Below are positions 7,776-14,914 of a DNA stretch of 64,000 nucleotides, piece after piece. The first letter of the stretch is position 1. Each line of letters opens with the position of its first letter. The position numbers and the translations under genes were made by a program. Source of the stretch: Flavobacteriaceae bacterium (lineage in GTDB: Bacteria > Bacteroidota > Bacteroidia > Flavobacteriales > Flavobacteriaceae); the NCBI GenBank assembly GCA_028284745.1, contig JANQRC010000048.1, forward strand, positions 62,001-126,000, in the 5' to 3' direction. The notes below the pieces were generated by a model. That model was given only the letters and a program-made list of their open reading frames with translations, did not search any database and was not told the DNA's origin.

Positions 7776-9047
7776 CTAATTTCTATTCAATATGTGGTTG
7801 CCGATATCGCATTGCAAGCATTTTTTATAATTGCAATAGTGATTTTTAAGTTGAAGCAGTGCTTGGGAGTGCAATGCATGTCCAACTGTCATGCCGATCT
7901 CTTGAAATTTCCGAAGGATGCTGTTCTTCTCTTTGGCAAGCTGTGTCATCAAAGCCAGTAACTGCTCATTGATGTCTTTTCCTTGACTTTGCGCGTAGCA
8001 GAACTTCAATGGGACGATCGAATTGATGACGAGCAGGTTGACGAAATCATCTGAAAGTCGTTTTGTACACTTTCTTGACACATTGCCAAACGTGTAATGC
8101 GTATCCCAATACGAAGATGCGCGTGCATCAAGCAAATGGTCAAAGTCTGAGGCTTCCTTAGCGGCCATCAGTTCGGAAAATAGACACGAAGACCGATGAT
8201 ACAGGGCAGCCAACTGCGCCAAGCGTATTGTGGGAAAATTGGGCGGACGAAGCCTGCCAAACTTTGGCGTTACGAGTGCCGTTGTCACGTTGAATTTTTT
8301 CTGAAGGAACGCATACTCCTTTTTCAGTCCTATGAAATACCCCTCTTCGGATGCAGCTTCCAACAGTCCTGCCTGCCCAAAGAACAAGGCCTCTAGCTGT
8401 AGTAGTTCTGGGCGCACTTTTCGAACAACGGAGAAATCAAGGGAGTTTGCCATACATAGAAAGGCTTCGCCATTGACCTTCAACCCAAAGTTCTTTGCCA
8501 ATAACTTGAAGAGTGTTGCCTCCCAATCATTGTTTGATACTTTCAGCATTGCCCTAATGGCCTCAGATCTCAGTTCTAGACGTTCGATGTAGATCCTCTC
8601 TAGCCAATTCTGTAAAGTGAAATCATCTATCGATCCGATATCCTTTTCACAAGGAATCCACTTTTGTTTATCTCTGAAAAGCTGTTGGCAGTTGTGCAAG
8701 ATCCCATCATCAACAAATTGGCGCAGTTCTAGCGTGGCGATCGCAGAGCTATTGCTCCTAAATACTTCCGCATCGTGTTCCCATACCACATGAAGTACGA
8801 CATTGTCGTAGCGCGGATCTGTTTCATGATGATGTGCAAACCAATCTGAAGACTTCAGGTGGATCTCCACATTCCCAGCCCAGAGCTGTCCAGCTATGCG
8901 CACTTTGGCATTGAAAAAATCTGGCCCGGCATCGTAGTTATAAAATCCTGTGGAGAGCACTTCAACAGACTCATTAGATACAGTTTGTAGTATTCCTGTC
9001 TGAAACTTCTTATGCTTCCACAGATAATGTAGAAAATCTTCGCGCAT
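7776..9047 (-). CDS. DUF2851 family protein
   Basis: A 423-residue soluble protein beginning MREDFLHYLWKHKKF. Family hallmarks of DUF2851 are clear: TGFYNYDAGPDFFNAKVRI, WAGNVEIHLKSSDW and HDPRYDNVVLHVVWEHD-like residues (here TDPRYDNVVLHVVWEHD), and a C-terminal Cys cluster (CNYKKCLQCDIGNHIL) that may bind metal. This conserved Bacteroidota family is of unknown function; the conserved D, E, H and K residues in the N-terminal third look nuclease-like, but that is inference. It heads the segment with pspC and the K+ channel. Confidence 0.88.
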   Translation of the reverse strand: MREDFLHYLWKHKKFQTGILQTVSNESVEVLSTGFYNYDAGPDFFNAKVRIAGQLWAGNVEIHLKSSDWFAHHHETDPRYDNVVLHVVWEHDAEVFRSNSSAIATLELRQFVDDGILHNCQQLFRDKQKWIPCEKDIGSIDDFTLQNWLERIYIERLELRSEAIRAMLKVSNNDWEATLFKLLAKNFGLKVNGEAFLCMANSLDFSVVRKVRPELLQLEALFFGQAGLLEAASEEGYFIGLKKEYAFLQKKFNVTTALVTPKFGRLRPPNFPTIRLAQLAALYHRSSCLFSELMAAKEASDFDHLLDARASSYWDTHYTFGNVSRKCTKRLSDDFVNLLVINSIVPLKFCYAQSQGKDINEQLLALMTQLAKEKNSILRKFQEIGMTVGHALHSQALLQLKNHYCNYKKCLQCDIGNHILNRN

Positions 9048-9083
9048 GCGAAGAAAGGTAAGAAAAATATGTCTATATATGAA

Positions 9084-9497
9084 TTATTCGACTACTTCTC
9101 CTTCCCACTCCATGAAGCCACCCATCAGATTGTAGGCATTCTCGAAACCCAGCTGGTCGAATATGGCGCAAGCTTGACCGCTACGATTGCCCGAGCGACA
9201 ATAGATATAATAGTTTTTATTCTTGTCAAGCTTTTCAACTTCATCGATAAAGCCTTGGCCTCTGTAGATGTCTATGTGAATTGAATGAGGGATGTGTCCT
9301 TCTTCCACCTCTTGATCGGTACGCACATCGAGGATCACGGCATGATCATCATTGGCCGATTGTTCGGCCCATTCTTCTTGGGTCAGGTTCATAACGTTTT
9401 GTTTGTTTCCAAAAGTAACATTTTTCATTTGATGCCGCTTCACAAAAAATCCGAGGTACTGCAGACCTCGGACAATGTTTTTTGTAAATCTGGACAT
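9084..9497 (-). CDS. rhodanese-like domain protein
   Basis: A single rhodanese domain. Seen: VILDVRTDQEVEEGHIPHSIHI and the active-site loop YCRSGNRSGQA with its persulfide-forming cysteine. The natural role is sulfur transfer. Similarity starts near MNLTQEEWAEQ, so the true start may be about 35 codons downstream of the one given (internal ATGs at about 9428 and 9392). It follows directly on the redoxin gene (one base apart), which suggests a shared transcript and a thiol or sulfur theme for 9084-10649. Confidence 0.85.
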   Translation of the reverse strand: MSRFTKNIVRGLQYLGFFVKRHQMKNVTFGNKQNVMNLTQEEWAEQSANDDHAVILDVRTDQEVEEGHIPHSIHIDIYRGQGFIDEVEKLDKNKNYYIYCRSGNRSGQACAIFDQLGFENAYNLMGGFMEWEGEVVE

Positions 9498-9498
9498 G

Positions 9499-10107
9499 TC
9501 ACACCTTTATTGAGCAGCCAATGGCCTTGGTATTGGCTACCTCGATAGGCCTTCCGTCCAAAAGCGCATCAACGGCATCTTCTACATAGCGCGTCTCTAC
9601 CGCATCCGCATCACCATAATTATCGTCTATGGCACCGATGTATTTTACCTGCAATCCATCTTCTGTCTTCTGCAGAATATACATATGTGGCGTGCGCGTA
9701 GCACCAAATCTAGGATAGACTTTCTGGCCATCATCGAACAAATATGGAAAGGTGAATCCTTTTTCTGCGGCTCGCGTCTTCATCGCCTCGAAGCTGTCTC
9801 CTGGTTTTGCTTTGGGATTGTTTGGATTGATAGCGATAACCGGATAGCCTTTGCCCTTGTACTTTTGGTCTAATGCAATGATACGGTCTTCGTAGGCCAC
9901 CGCATAAGGACAGGTATTGCAAGTGAAGGTAATGATGAAACCCTTGGCAGCTTCAAAATCGGAAAGAGACACCATCTTGCCATCTATGTTCATAAGGGAA
10001 AAGTCTTCGGCATGATCGCCCACTTGATATCCTTTGTCAAGGTCATTAGTGAAGGCACTGAGCGCCAATACTGAAATTACAGCGATAAGTGTGGAGTGTA
10101 TCTTCAT
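9499..10107 (-). CDS. secreted thioredoxin-fold protein (AhpC/TSA-redoxin type)
   Basis: A signal peptide (about residues 1-20) precedes a redoxin domain: GDHAEDFSL, then FTCNTCPYAVAYEDR with C63 and C66 forming a C-x-x-C at the usual redox position, and ATRTPHMYIL with the cis-Pro loop. It probably acts in the periplasm as a thiol oxidoreductase. The start overlaps the stop of the TlpA-like gene by four bases, so the two are translationally coupled. Confidence 0.88.
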   Translation of the reverse strand: MKIHSTLIAVISVLALSAFTNDLDKGYQVGDHAEDFSLMNIDGKMVSLSDFEAAKGFIITFTCNTCPYAVAYEDRIIALDQKYKGKGYPVIAINPNNPKAKPGDSFEAMKTRAAEKGFTFPYLFDDGQKVYPRFGATRTPHMYILQKTEDGLQVKYIGAIDDNYGDADAVETRYVEDAVDALLDGRPIEVANTKAIGCSIKV

Positions 10108-10649
10108 TGTAAGAATGGTTTTAATTCATTTTCTAATTCATTGTAGGTGAAGGAACGCTCATAGAACTTCCTTTGTCCGTCCTTGTAGATCACAGTGGCG
10201 GGAATGGCACCAGACCAATCCTGTGAGACCTTTGGAATCCACGTGTTCTGTTTGGGGTCGTTCAAGTGAATGACCTCAGACCGTAAGTTACGTTTTTTTA
10301 CAAACGGAATCAACTGGCTCTCCAGCATCTTTGGAAAATCAAGGCTGACTAGAATTACCTCAACATTTTGGTGAGCATACTGTTCGTTCAGCTTTTCAAA
10401 ATGAGGGAGCTCTTTTACGCAGGGTGCGCACCAGGTGGCCCAAAAATTGACCACATAGGTTTTTCCATTGTCCTGGTGAAGCATGGATTCCAAGACCTTA
10501 AAATCAACAGAACGCACCTTAAGGTCGGCATCTGAACTTGCTTCACCTGGATTCGCGGCCACAACGCCCTCTTCGGCAATGGCTCCTCTCGAGGCTTCTT
10601 TGCATGCCATGATGAAAAATAGTGGTAAAAGCAATGATAGTTTTTTCAC
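10104..10649 (-). CDS. TlpA-like thioredoxin lipoprotein
   Basis: The N terminus MKKLSLLLPLFFIMACKEA is a lipoprotein signal with C16 as the lipidated cysteine. The thioredoxin fold follows, with the active site WATWCAPCVKE (C74, C77) and a cis-Pro region GAIPATVIYKDG. It is a likely periplasm-facing disulfide reductase of the TlpA/ResA type. It is the first gene of a minus-strand series with the redoxin (four-base overlap) and rhodanese genes, and is divergent from the marR operon. Confidence 0.9.
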   Translation of the reverse strand: MKKLSLLLPLFFIMACKEASRGAIAEEGVVAANPGEASSDADLKVRSVDFKVLESMLHQDNGKTYVVNFWATWCAPCVKELPHFEKLNEQYAHQNVEVILVSLDFPKMLESQLIPFVKKRNLRSEVIHLNDPKQNTWIPKVSQDWSGAIPATVIYKDGQRKFYERSFTYNELENELKPFLQ

Positions 10650-10736
10650 ACCCTAAAATTAAAGTACCGCATTTTGGCCTTTTGCACTTTTAACATAAAA
10701 TTATCATTGACCTTATTTCAATAGCATAAAAAGTCG

Positions 10737-10770
10737 TACATTTGTATATACAATTGTTGTTTATACAATT
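10737..10770 (+). promoter_or_regulatory. marR promoter with two palindromic operators
   Basis: TACATTTG (10737-10744) matches the TAnnTTTG -7 box. It overlaps a perfect 12-base palindrome TTGTATATACAA (10742-10753). A second near copy TTGTTTATACAA lies at 10757-10768, centred 15 bases away and ending two bases before the marR ATG. Such paired sites are typical of an autoregulating MarR dimer; binding there would block the promoter. No good -33 TTG is at normal spacing (nearest 10707-10709). Confidence 0.7.
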
Positions 10771-11223
10771 ATGAATATTGAACAATCTATCAAGGCGACA
10801 AAGCCCATTCCGCTTCCCACAAAGACGGTGATAAATTTGGCCTACACAAGCAGCTATGTCAGAGAGAAGATCATCGAGACCTTAAAGCCTGAAGGGCTAA
10901 CGATCCAGCAGTACAACGTGTTGCGGATACTGAGAGGCCAACAGGGAAAGCCGGCCAATCTCTCTACTATTCAAGAGCGCATGGTAGACAAGATGAGCAA
11001 CACCACGCGCCTTGTAGACAAATTGGTCGCCAAAAAATTAAGTGAGCGCGTGGTCTGCCCTTCCAACCGAAGAAAGGTAGAGATCACTATCACTAGAAAT
11101 GGGCTTGAACTACTCGAAAGACTAGACCCCATAAGCAACAACAACAATCAAGAGATTGTGAGCAAACTCAGTAAAGAAGAATTAGAGCTATTAAATCAAC
11201 TCCTAGATAAATTAAGAGCATGA
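10771..11223 (+). CDS. MarR family transcriptional regulator
   Basis: A 150-residue winged-helix dimer. The core reads LTIQQYNVLRILRG, then the recognition helix region NLSTIQERMVDKMSNTTRLVDKLVAKKLSERV and the wing SNRRKVEITITRNGLELL. It most likely represses its own operon with the oxidoreductase and YceI genes through the palindromes in front of it and responds to a small ligand that cannot be deduced. Its TGA overlaps the ATG of the next gene. Confidence 0.93.
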   Translation: MNIEQSIKATKPIPLPTKTVINLAYTSSYVREKIIETLKPEGLTIQQYNVLRILRGQQGKPANLSTIQERMVDKMSNTTRLVDKLVAKKLSERVVCPSNRRKVEITITRNGLELLERLDPISNNNNQEIVSKLSKEELELLNQLLDKLRA

Positions 11224-11852
11224 GCGCATTATTAGAAACCCTGAATTGGCGTTACGCCACAAAGAAATTCGACTCAGACAAGAAAATCTCGCAAAAAGAT
11301 CTTGATATTTTGCTGGAAGCGACCAGACTGAGTATCTCATCATACGGTCTACAACCTTATCATGTATTTGTAATTACGGACCCTGAACTTCGCGAGAGGC
11401 TAAAACCTGCCTCATGGGGACAGTCGCAGATCACCGATGCTTCGCATCTCATAGTCTTTGCCAACAAGACTGATTTTGACCACAGCCTGATTGATGACTA
11501 TATATCCAACGTAGGCACCACAAGAAACATGCCCCTAGAGAGCGTTGCTGGTCTTGGCGACTTTATGAAGTCGAAACTACTACCATTGCCTGCCAAGATC
11601 AAGGCACAGTGGACGGCCAAGCAGGCTTACATCGCATTGGGCAATCTGATCAATGCTGCGGCAGATCTTCGCATCGATGCTTGCGCCATGGAAGGTTTTG
11701 ATGCAGAAGTGTACAACGACATACTAGGGCTTTCAGACAAGAACCTGAACACGGCAGTCATTGCAACCATTGGCTATCGTTCTGAGGAAGATCAAACACA
11801 GCATTACGCCAAAGTGCGTCAATCCAAAGAAAATCTATTCACCTATCTATAA
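11220..11852 (+). CDS. NAD(P)H-dependent nitroreductase family oxidoreductase
   Basis: An FMN enzyme of the NfnB/NfsB type, 210 residues. Seen: LNWRYATKKFDSDKKIS at the start with the conserved RYATKKFD phosphate-binding region, SSYGLQPYHVFVI, AYIALGNLINAAADLRIDACAMEGFD and a C-terminal basic stretch. It reduces quinones, nitro compounds or similar with NAD(P)H. It overlaps marR (ATGA) and is followed after 19 bases by a YceI gene, so this operon is likely induced by electrophilic compounds. Confidence 0.9.
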   Translation: MSALLETLNWRYATKKFDSDKKISQKDLDILLEATRLSISSYGLQPYHVFVITDPELRERLKPASWGQSQITDASHLIVFANKTDFDHSLIDDYISNVGTTRNMPLESVAGLGDFMKSKLLPLPAKIKAQWTAKQAYIALGNLINAAADLRIDACAMEGFDAEVYNDILGLSDKNLNTAVIATIGYRSEEDQTQHYAKVRQSKENLFTYL

Positions 11853-11871
11853 TTCTAAAATTAAAATTGAC

Positions 11872-12435
11872 ATGAAAAACAAATTTCTAACCACCATGAC
11901 CGCTCTAACAATGACTGCTGGACTTGTTATGGGGCAAGACAAAGCAATGGATACCGAAGCCAGTAAAGTGACCTGGAAAGGGTACAAGGTTACTGGTTCG
12001 CACGAGGGCACCGTAAATCTGAAGAACGGTACGCTCAACTTTGAAAATGACAAGTTACTTGGAGGAGAATTCACAGTCGATATGACCTCGCTCACTTCTA
12101 CTGACCTAGAAGGCGAATGGCAACAAAAGCTGAATGGTCACCTAAAGTCTGATGATTTCTTTGGTGTCGAATCACATCCTGAAGCCAAACTGACCATCAA
12201 AGAAGCCAAGGCCAAAGGCAAGAACGCTTACGCCGTATCTGGCGACATCACCATAAAAGGAACAACAGAGCCTGTCTCCTTCGACCTATCGGTCTATGGT
12301 AGCAAAGCAACTGCAACGCTAAAGCTAGACCGCACCAGGTTTGGCCTAAAGTATGGCTCAGGGAGTTTCTTTGACAACCTTGGAGATAAGACCATCTACG
12401 ACGAGTTTGACCTAGTGGTAGACCTTCAGTTCTAA
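11872..12435 (+). CDS. YceI family periplasmic protein
   Basis: A signal peptide (MKNKFLTTMTALTMTAGLVMG) precedes a YceI lipocalin-like beta barrel of about 165 residues: SKVTWKGYKVTGSHEGTVNL, HPEAKLTIKEAK, GDITIKGTTEPVSFDL and LDRTRFGLKYGSG. YceI proteins bind long isoprenoid or amphiphilic lipids. The start is at the ATG that gives the signal peptide; the longer frame from 11761 overlaps the oxidoreductase gene and lacks one. Third gene of the marR operon. Confidence 0.92.
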   Translation: MKNKFLTTMTALTMTAGLVMGQDKAMDTEASKVTWKGYKVTGSHEGTVNLKNGTLNFENDKLLGGEFTVDMTSLTSTDLEGEWQQKLNGHLKSDDFFGVESHPEAKLTIKEAKAKGKNAYAVSGDITIKGTTEPVSFDLSVYGSKATATLKLDRTRFGLKYGSGSFFDNLGDKTIYDEFDLVVDLQF

Positions 12436-12454
12436 AATTATTGAACGCATTTCA

Positions 12455-12485
12455 TTTGGAAATAAAAAATTGATCTCTATCTTTG
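12455..12485 (+). promoter_or_regulatory. trp operon promoter
   Basis: TTTG (12455-12458), a 19-base spacer and TATCTTTG (12478-12485) match the Bacteroidota vegetative consensus TTTG-N19-TAnnTTTG exactly. Transcription would begin about 12490, a few bases before the leader peptide ATG. Confidence 0.85.
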
Positions 12486-12493
12486 GATCAACA

Positions 12494-12541
12494 ATGAAAA
12501 ACAAATTGACAAATAACTGGTGGTGGTCATCCGAAATCTAG
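12494..12541 (+). CDS. trpL: trp operon leader peptide (attenuator)
   Basis: A 15-codon frame encoding MKNKLTNNWWWSSEI with three tandem TGG codons (12518-12526). It starts a few bases after the predicted transcript start and sits before trpE. Three consecutive Trp codons in 15 are very unlikely by chance and are the mark of a ribosome-stalling leader. Stalling at low Trp-tRNA would expose the RNA that pairs with the downstream terminator arm. It is too short to be found by usual gene finders. Confidence 0.9.
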   Translation: MKNKLTNNWWWSSEI

Positions 12542-12604
12542 ATTTCGTGACCTAGCCTGTGCCAAAATATATGTAGCAGCCTGTCGTCACGACAGGCTGT
12601 TTTA
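12525..12604 (+). terminator. trp attenuator: pause hairpin and Rho-independent terminator
   Basis: Segment 1:2 is GGTCA/GAAAT (12525-12537) pairing with ATTTC/TGACC (12542-12552) and overlaps the last Trp codon. The terminator is CAGCCTGTCG (12577-12586), loop TCA, CGACAGGCTG (12590-12599) and a T run. Two competing pairings exist: TCGTGAC (12545-12551) with GTCACGA (12586-12592), and AGCCTGT (12554-12560) with ACAGGCT (12592-12598). Either would open the terminator when the ribosome stalls on the Trp codons. Confidence 0.85.
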
Positions 12605-12632
12605 GTTTATAAACATCAAAAAGTCCTTTGTT

Positions 12633-12668
12633 CCCTCTCCTGCTGGGAGAGGGTTCAGGGCGAGGGAA
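12633..12668. repeat. CCCTCTCC-type dispersed hairpin repeat before trpE
   Basis: CCCTCTCC (12633-12640), loop, GGAGAGGG (12646-12653), then TTCAGGGCGAGGG form a small G/C-rich hairpin of a kind that occurs as a dispersed repeat in many bacterial genomes. It ends three bases before the trpE ATG and so occupies the usual ribosome-binding region. Confidence 0.55.
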
Positions 12669-12670
12669 TT

Positions 12671-14071
12671 ATGAAATACCACTTAAAGACCCATTACACC
12701 AAGATCCTCTCGGATACGATCACACCCGTAAGCGTATACTTGAAGCTTCGTGACCGTTTCCCGAACAGCATTCTATTGGAGAGTAGCGACTATCACGCCA
12801 ACGACAACAGCTTCTCCTATATCTGCTGCAATCCCATTGCTTCTATCAAAGTAGAAGACGAGACCATATTCACCATCTACCCGGATGGATCACAGAAAAC
12901 ACAGCAGATCGACAAAACGGTTGATGTACCTGCCCAAATAGAGGCTTTCGCCCATCGATTTGAGGTGGAGAAGAACAGCTTCAAGTTTGTGAATGGTGGC
13001 CTCTTCGGCTATATCGCATACGATGCTGTACGCTATTTCGAGACCGTCGACATCCAGAAAAAAGAAAACAGCATTCACATTCCTGACATTCAATATGCGA
13101 TCTATCAGAATGTCATTGCCATCAATCACTTTAACAATGAGGCCTATATCTTCTCGCACAACTATGATTCAGCATCTAATGTGGAAGAGATCGAACAGCT
13201 GTTGCGCGTAAAGAACTTCGCATCGTTCACCTTTCAAAAAGATGGTGAAGGGGAATCCAACCTTAGTGATGATGAGTATAAAGAACATGTAGCGTTGGCC
13301 AAGAAACATTGTCAACGTGGCGATGTCTTCCAGTTGGTGCTCTCCAGACGTTTCTCGCAGGCCTTCAAAGGCGATGAGTTCAACGTATATCGTGCACTGC
13401 GAAGTATCAATCCGTCTCCCTATCTTTTCTATTTCGATTATGGCGATTTCAAGATCTTCGGCAGTTCCCCAGAAGCACAATTGGTGGTGAGCAACGGAAA
13501 GACCGAGATCCATCCCATTGCTGGCACTTTCAAGCGTACGGGAAATGACGAAGAAGATGCGGCCTTGGCCAAAAAATTAGCGGCAGACGAAAAGGAAAAT
13601 AGCGAGCATGTGATGTTGGTCGACCTCGCCCGCAACGACCTCAGCCGAAACGGAAATCATGTAGAAGTAGAGACCTACCGCGAAGTACAGTTCTTCTCAC
13701 ATGTGATCCATTTGGTCTCTAAAGTAACGGGGCTAAAGAAACCCGAGATCCCTACCATGCAGATCGTGGCCGACACATTCCCCGCTGGAACCCTCAGCGG
13801 TGCGCCAAAACCCATGGCACTGCGACTCATCGAAAAGTACGAAAAGACCAGCCGGGGGTATTATGGCGGGGCCATAGGTTTTATGGACTTTGAAGGCAAC
13901 TTCAACCATGCCATCATGATCCGCACCTTTTTGAGCAAGAACCATGAACTCTACTTTCAAGCTGGGGCAGGGCTCGTTCATCGCTCAAATGAGGAAGACG
14001 AACTACAGGAAACGTATAACAAACTAGGCGCCTTGAACAAAGCGCTAGATATCGCTGAACGTATTAAATGA
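12671..14071 (+). CDS. trpE: anthranilate synthase component I
   Basis: The first enzyme of tryptophan synthesis: chorismate plus glutamine-derived ammonia to anthranilate, with TrpG. Seen: the feedback motif SILLESSDYH near residue 33 (LLES binds tryptophan), and the catalytic half with SPEAQLV, HPIAGTFKRTG, ENSEHVMLVDLARNDL, FPAGTLSGAPK and GYYGGAIG. 466 residues is normal. The intact LLES motif implies allosteric inhibition by tryptophan in addition to the attenuator upstream. Seven bases separate it from trpG. Confidence 0.97.
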   Translation: MKYHLKTHYTKILSDTITPVSVYLKLRDRFPNSILLESSDYHANDNSFSYICCNPIASIKVEDETIFTIYPDGSQKTQQIDKTVDVPAQIEAFAHRFEVEKNSFKFVNGGLFGYIAYDAVRYFETVDIQKKENSIHIPDIQYAIYQNVIAINHFNNEAYIFSHNYDSASNVEEIEQLLRVKNFASFTFQKDGEGESNLSDDEYKEHVALAKKHCQRGDVFQLVLSRRFSQAFKGDEFNVYRALRSINPSPYLFYFDYGDFKIFGSSPEAQLVVSNGKTEIHPIAGTFKRTGNDEEDAALAKKLAADEKENSEHVMLVDLARNDLSRNGNHVEVETYREVQFFSHVIHLVSKVTGLKKPEIPTMQIVADTFPAGTLSGAPKPMALRLIEKYEKTSRGYYGGAIGFMDFEGNFNHAIMIRTFLSKNHELYFQAGAGLVHRSNEEDELQETYNKLGALNKALDIAERIK

Positions 14072-14078
14072 GGAAGGC

Positions 14079-14642
14079 ATGAGAAAAGTTTTGATGATCG
14101 ACAATTACGACAGCTTTGTGTACAACTTGGTACACTATCTAGAAGATTTGAACTGTGATGTTACCGTACTGCGGAACGACCAGCTTGCACTCGATGATGT
14201 GACACCATTTGATAAGATCGTGCTTTCGCCCGGACCCGGGATTCCGGACGAAGCTGGACTATTGAAAGACATCGTTCAGACCTATGGAGGCACCAAGAGC
14301 ATCTTTGGAGTCTGCCTTGGGCAACAGGCTATTGGAGCAGTCTACGGAGGTCGTCTGGAAAACTTGGAAGAGGTATATCACGGTGTTGCCACAGAAGTAG
14401 AAGTCATCAAAGACGACCCTTTGTTCGAAGGGCTTCCCAAAAAGTTTGAAGTGGGTCGCTATCATTCATGGGTCGTATCGAACGACCTACCTGAATGTCT
14501 GGAGGCTACCAGCTATGATGCGAATGGTCAGATCATGTCACTTCGCCACAAGACATACGATGTTAGCGGTGTACAATACCATCCAGAATCGGTGCTGACG
14601 CCGCAGGGAAAAAAGATTTTAGAAAACTGGTTAAAATGCTAG
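14079..14642 (+). CDS. trpG: anthranilate synthase component II (glutamine amidotransferase)
   Basis: A class I amidotransferase that supplies ammonia to TrpE. Start MRKVLMIDNYDSFVYNL is classic. The oxyanion region is LSPGPGIPDEAG, the nucleophile C79 is in GVCLGQQAIG, and H168 and E170 are in QYHPESVLT. 187 residues, no fusion to trpD. This subunit may also serve folate synthesis in organisms lacking pabA. It is followed by a 198-base spacer holding a partial duplication of the trpD start. Confidence 0.97.
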   Translation: MRKVLMIDNYDSFVYNLVHYLEDLNCDVTVLRNDQLALDDVTPFDKIVLSPGPGIPDEAGLLKDIVQTYGGTKSIFGVCLGQQAIGAVYGGRLENLEEVYHGVATEVEVIKDDPLFEGLPKKFEVGRYHSWVVSNDLPECLEATSYDANGQIMSLRHKTYDVSGVQYHPESVLTPQGKKILENWLKC

Positions 14643-14663
14643 ATGGTAGATGTCAGTAGCGAG

Positions 14664-14914
14664 TACTGAGAGTTTTTCTCATGACTCAATACTATTTTCT
14701 CAATACTGAAAAAAATGAAAGAACTACTCAACAGACTCATCAACCATGGGACCCTCACCAAGGACGAGGCCAAGGAAGTATTGGTCAATACTGAGAGTTT
14801 TTCTCATGACTCAATACTATTTTCTCAATACTGAAAAAAAATGAAAGAACTACTCAATAGACTCATCAACCATGAGATCCTCACCAAGGACGAGGCCAAG
14901 GAAGTATTGGTCAA
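14664..14914. repeat. tandem partial duplication of trpD 5' region
   Basis: A 125-base unit at 14664-14788 is repeated at 14789-14914 with three substitutions and one extra A. Each unit has about 50 bases of leader, containing TTTTCTCAATACTGAAAAA, and the first 75 bases or so of trpD. The second copy is the real gene start. Confidence 0.95.
14715..14834 (+). pseudogene. truncated duplicate of trpD N terminus
   Basis: The first copy of the duplication encodes a 39-residue frame, MKELLNRLINHGTLTKDEAK onwards. It matches TrpD residues 1-25 except GT for EI, then runs into the leader of the second copy and stops at TGA six bases before the true trpD ATG. It may be translated, because it has the same upstream sequence as trpD, and it may then feed ribosomes to trpD by reinitiation. 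No catalytic part is present. Confidence 0.85.
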
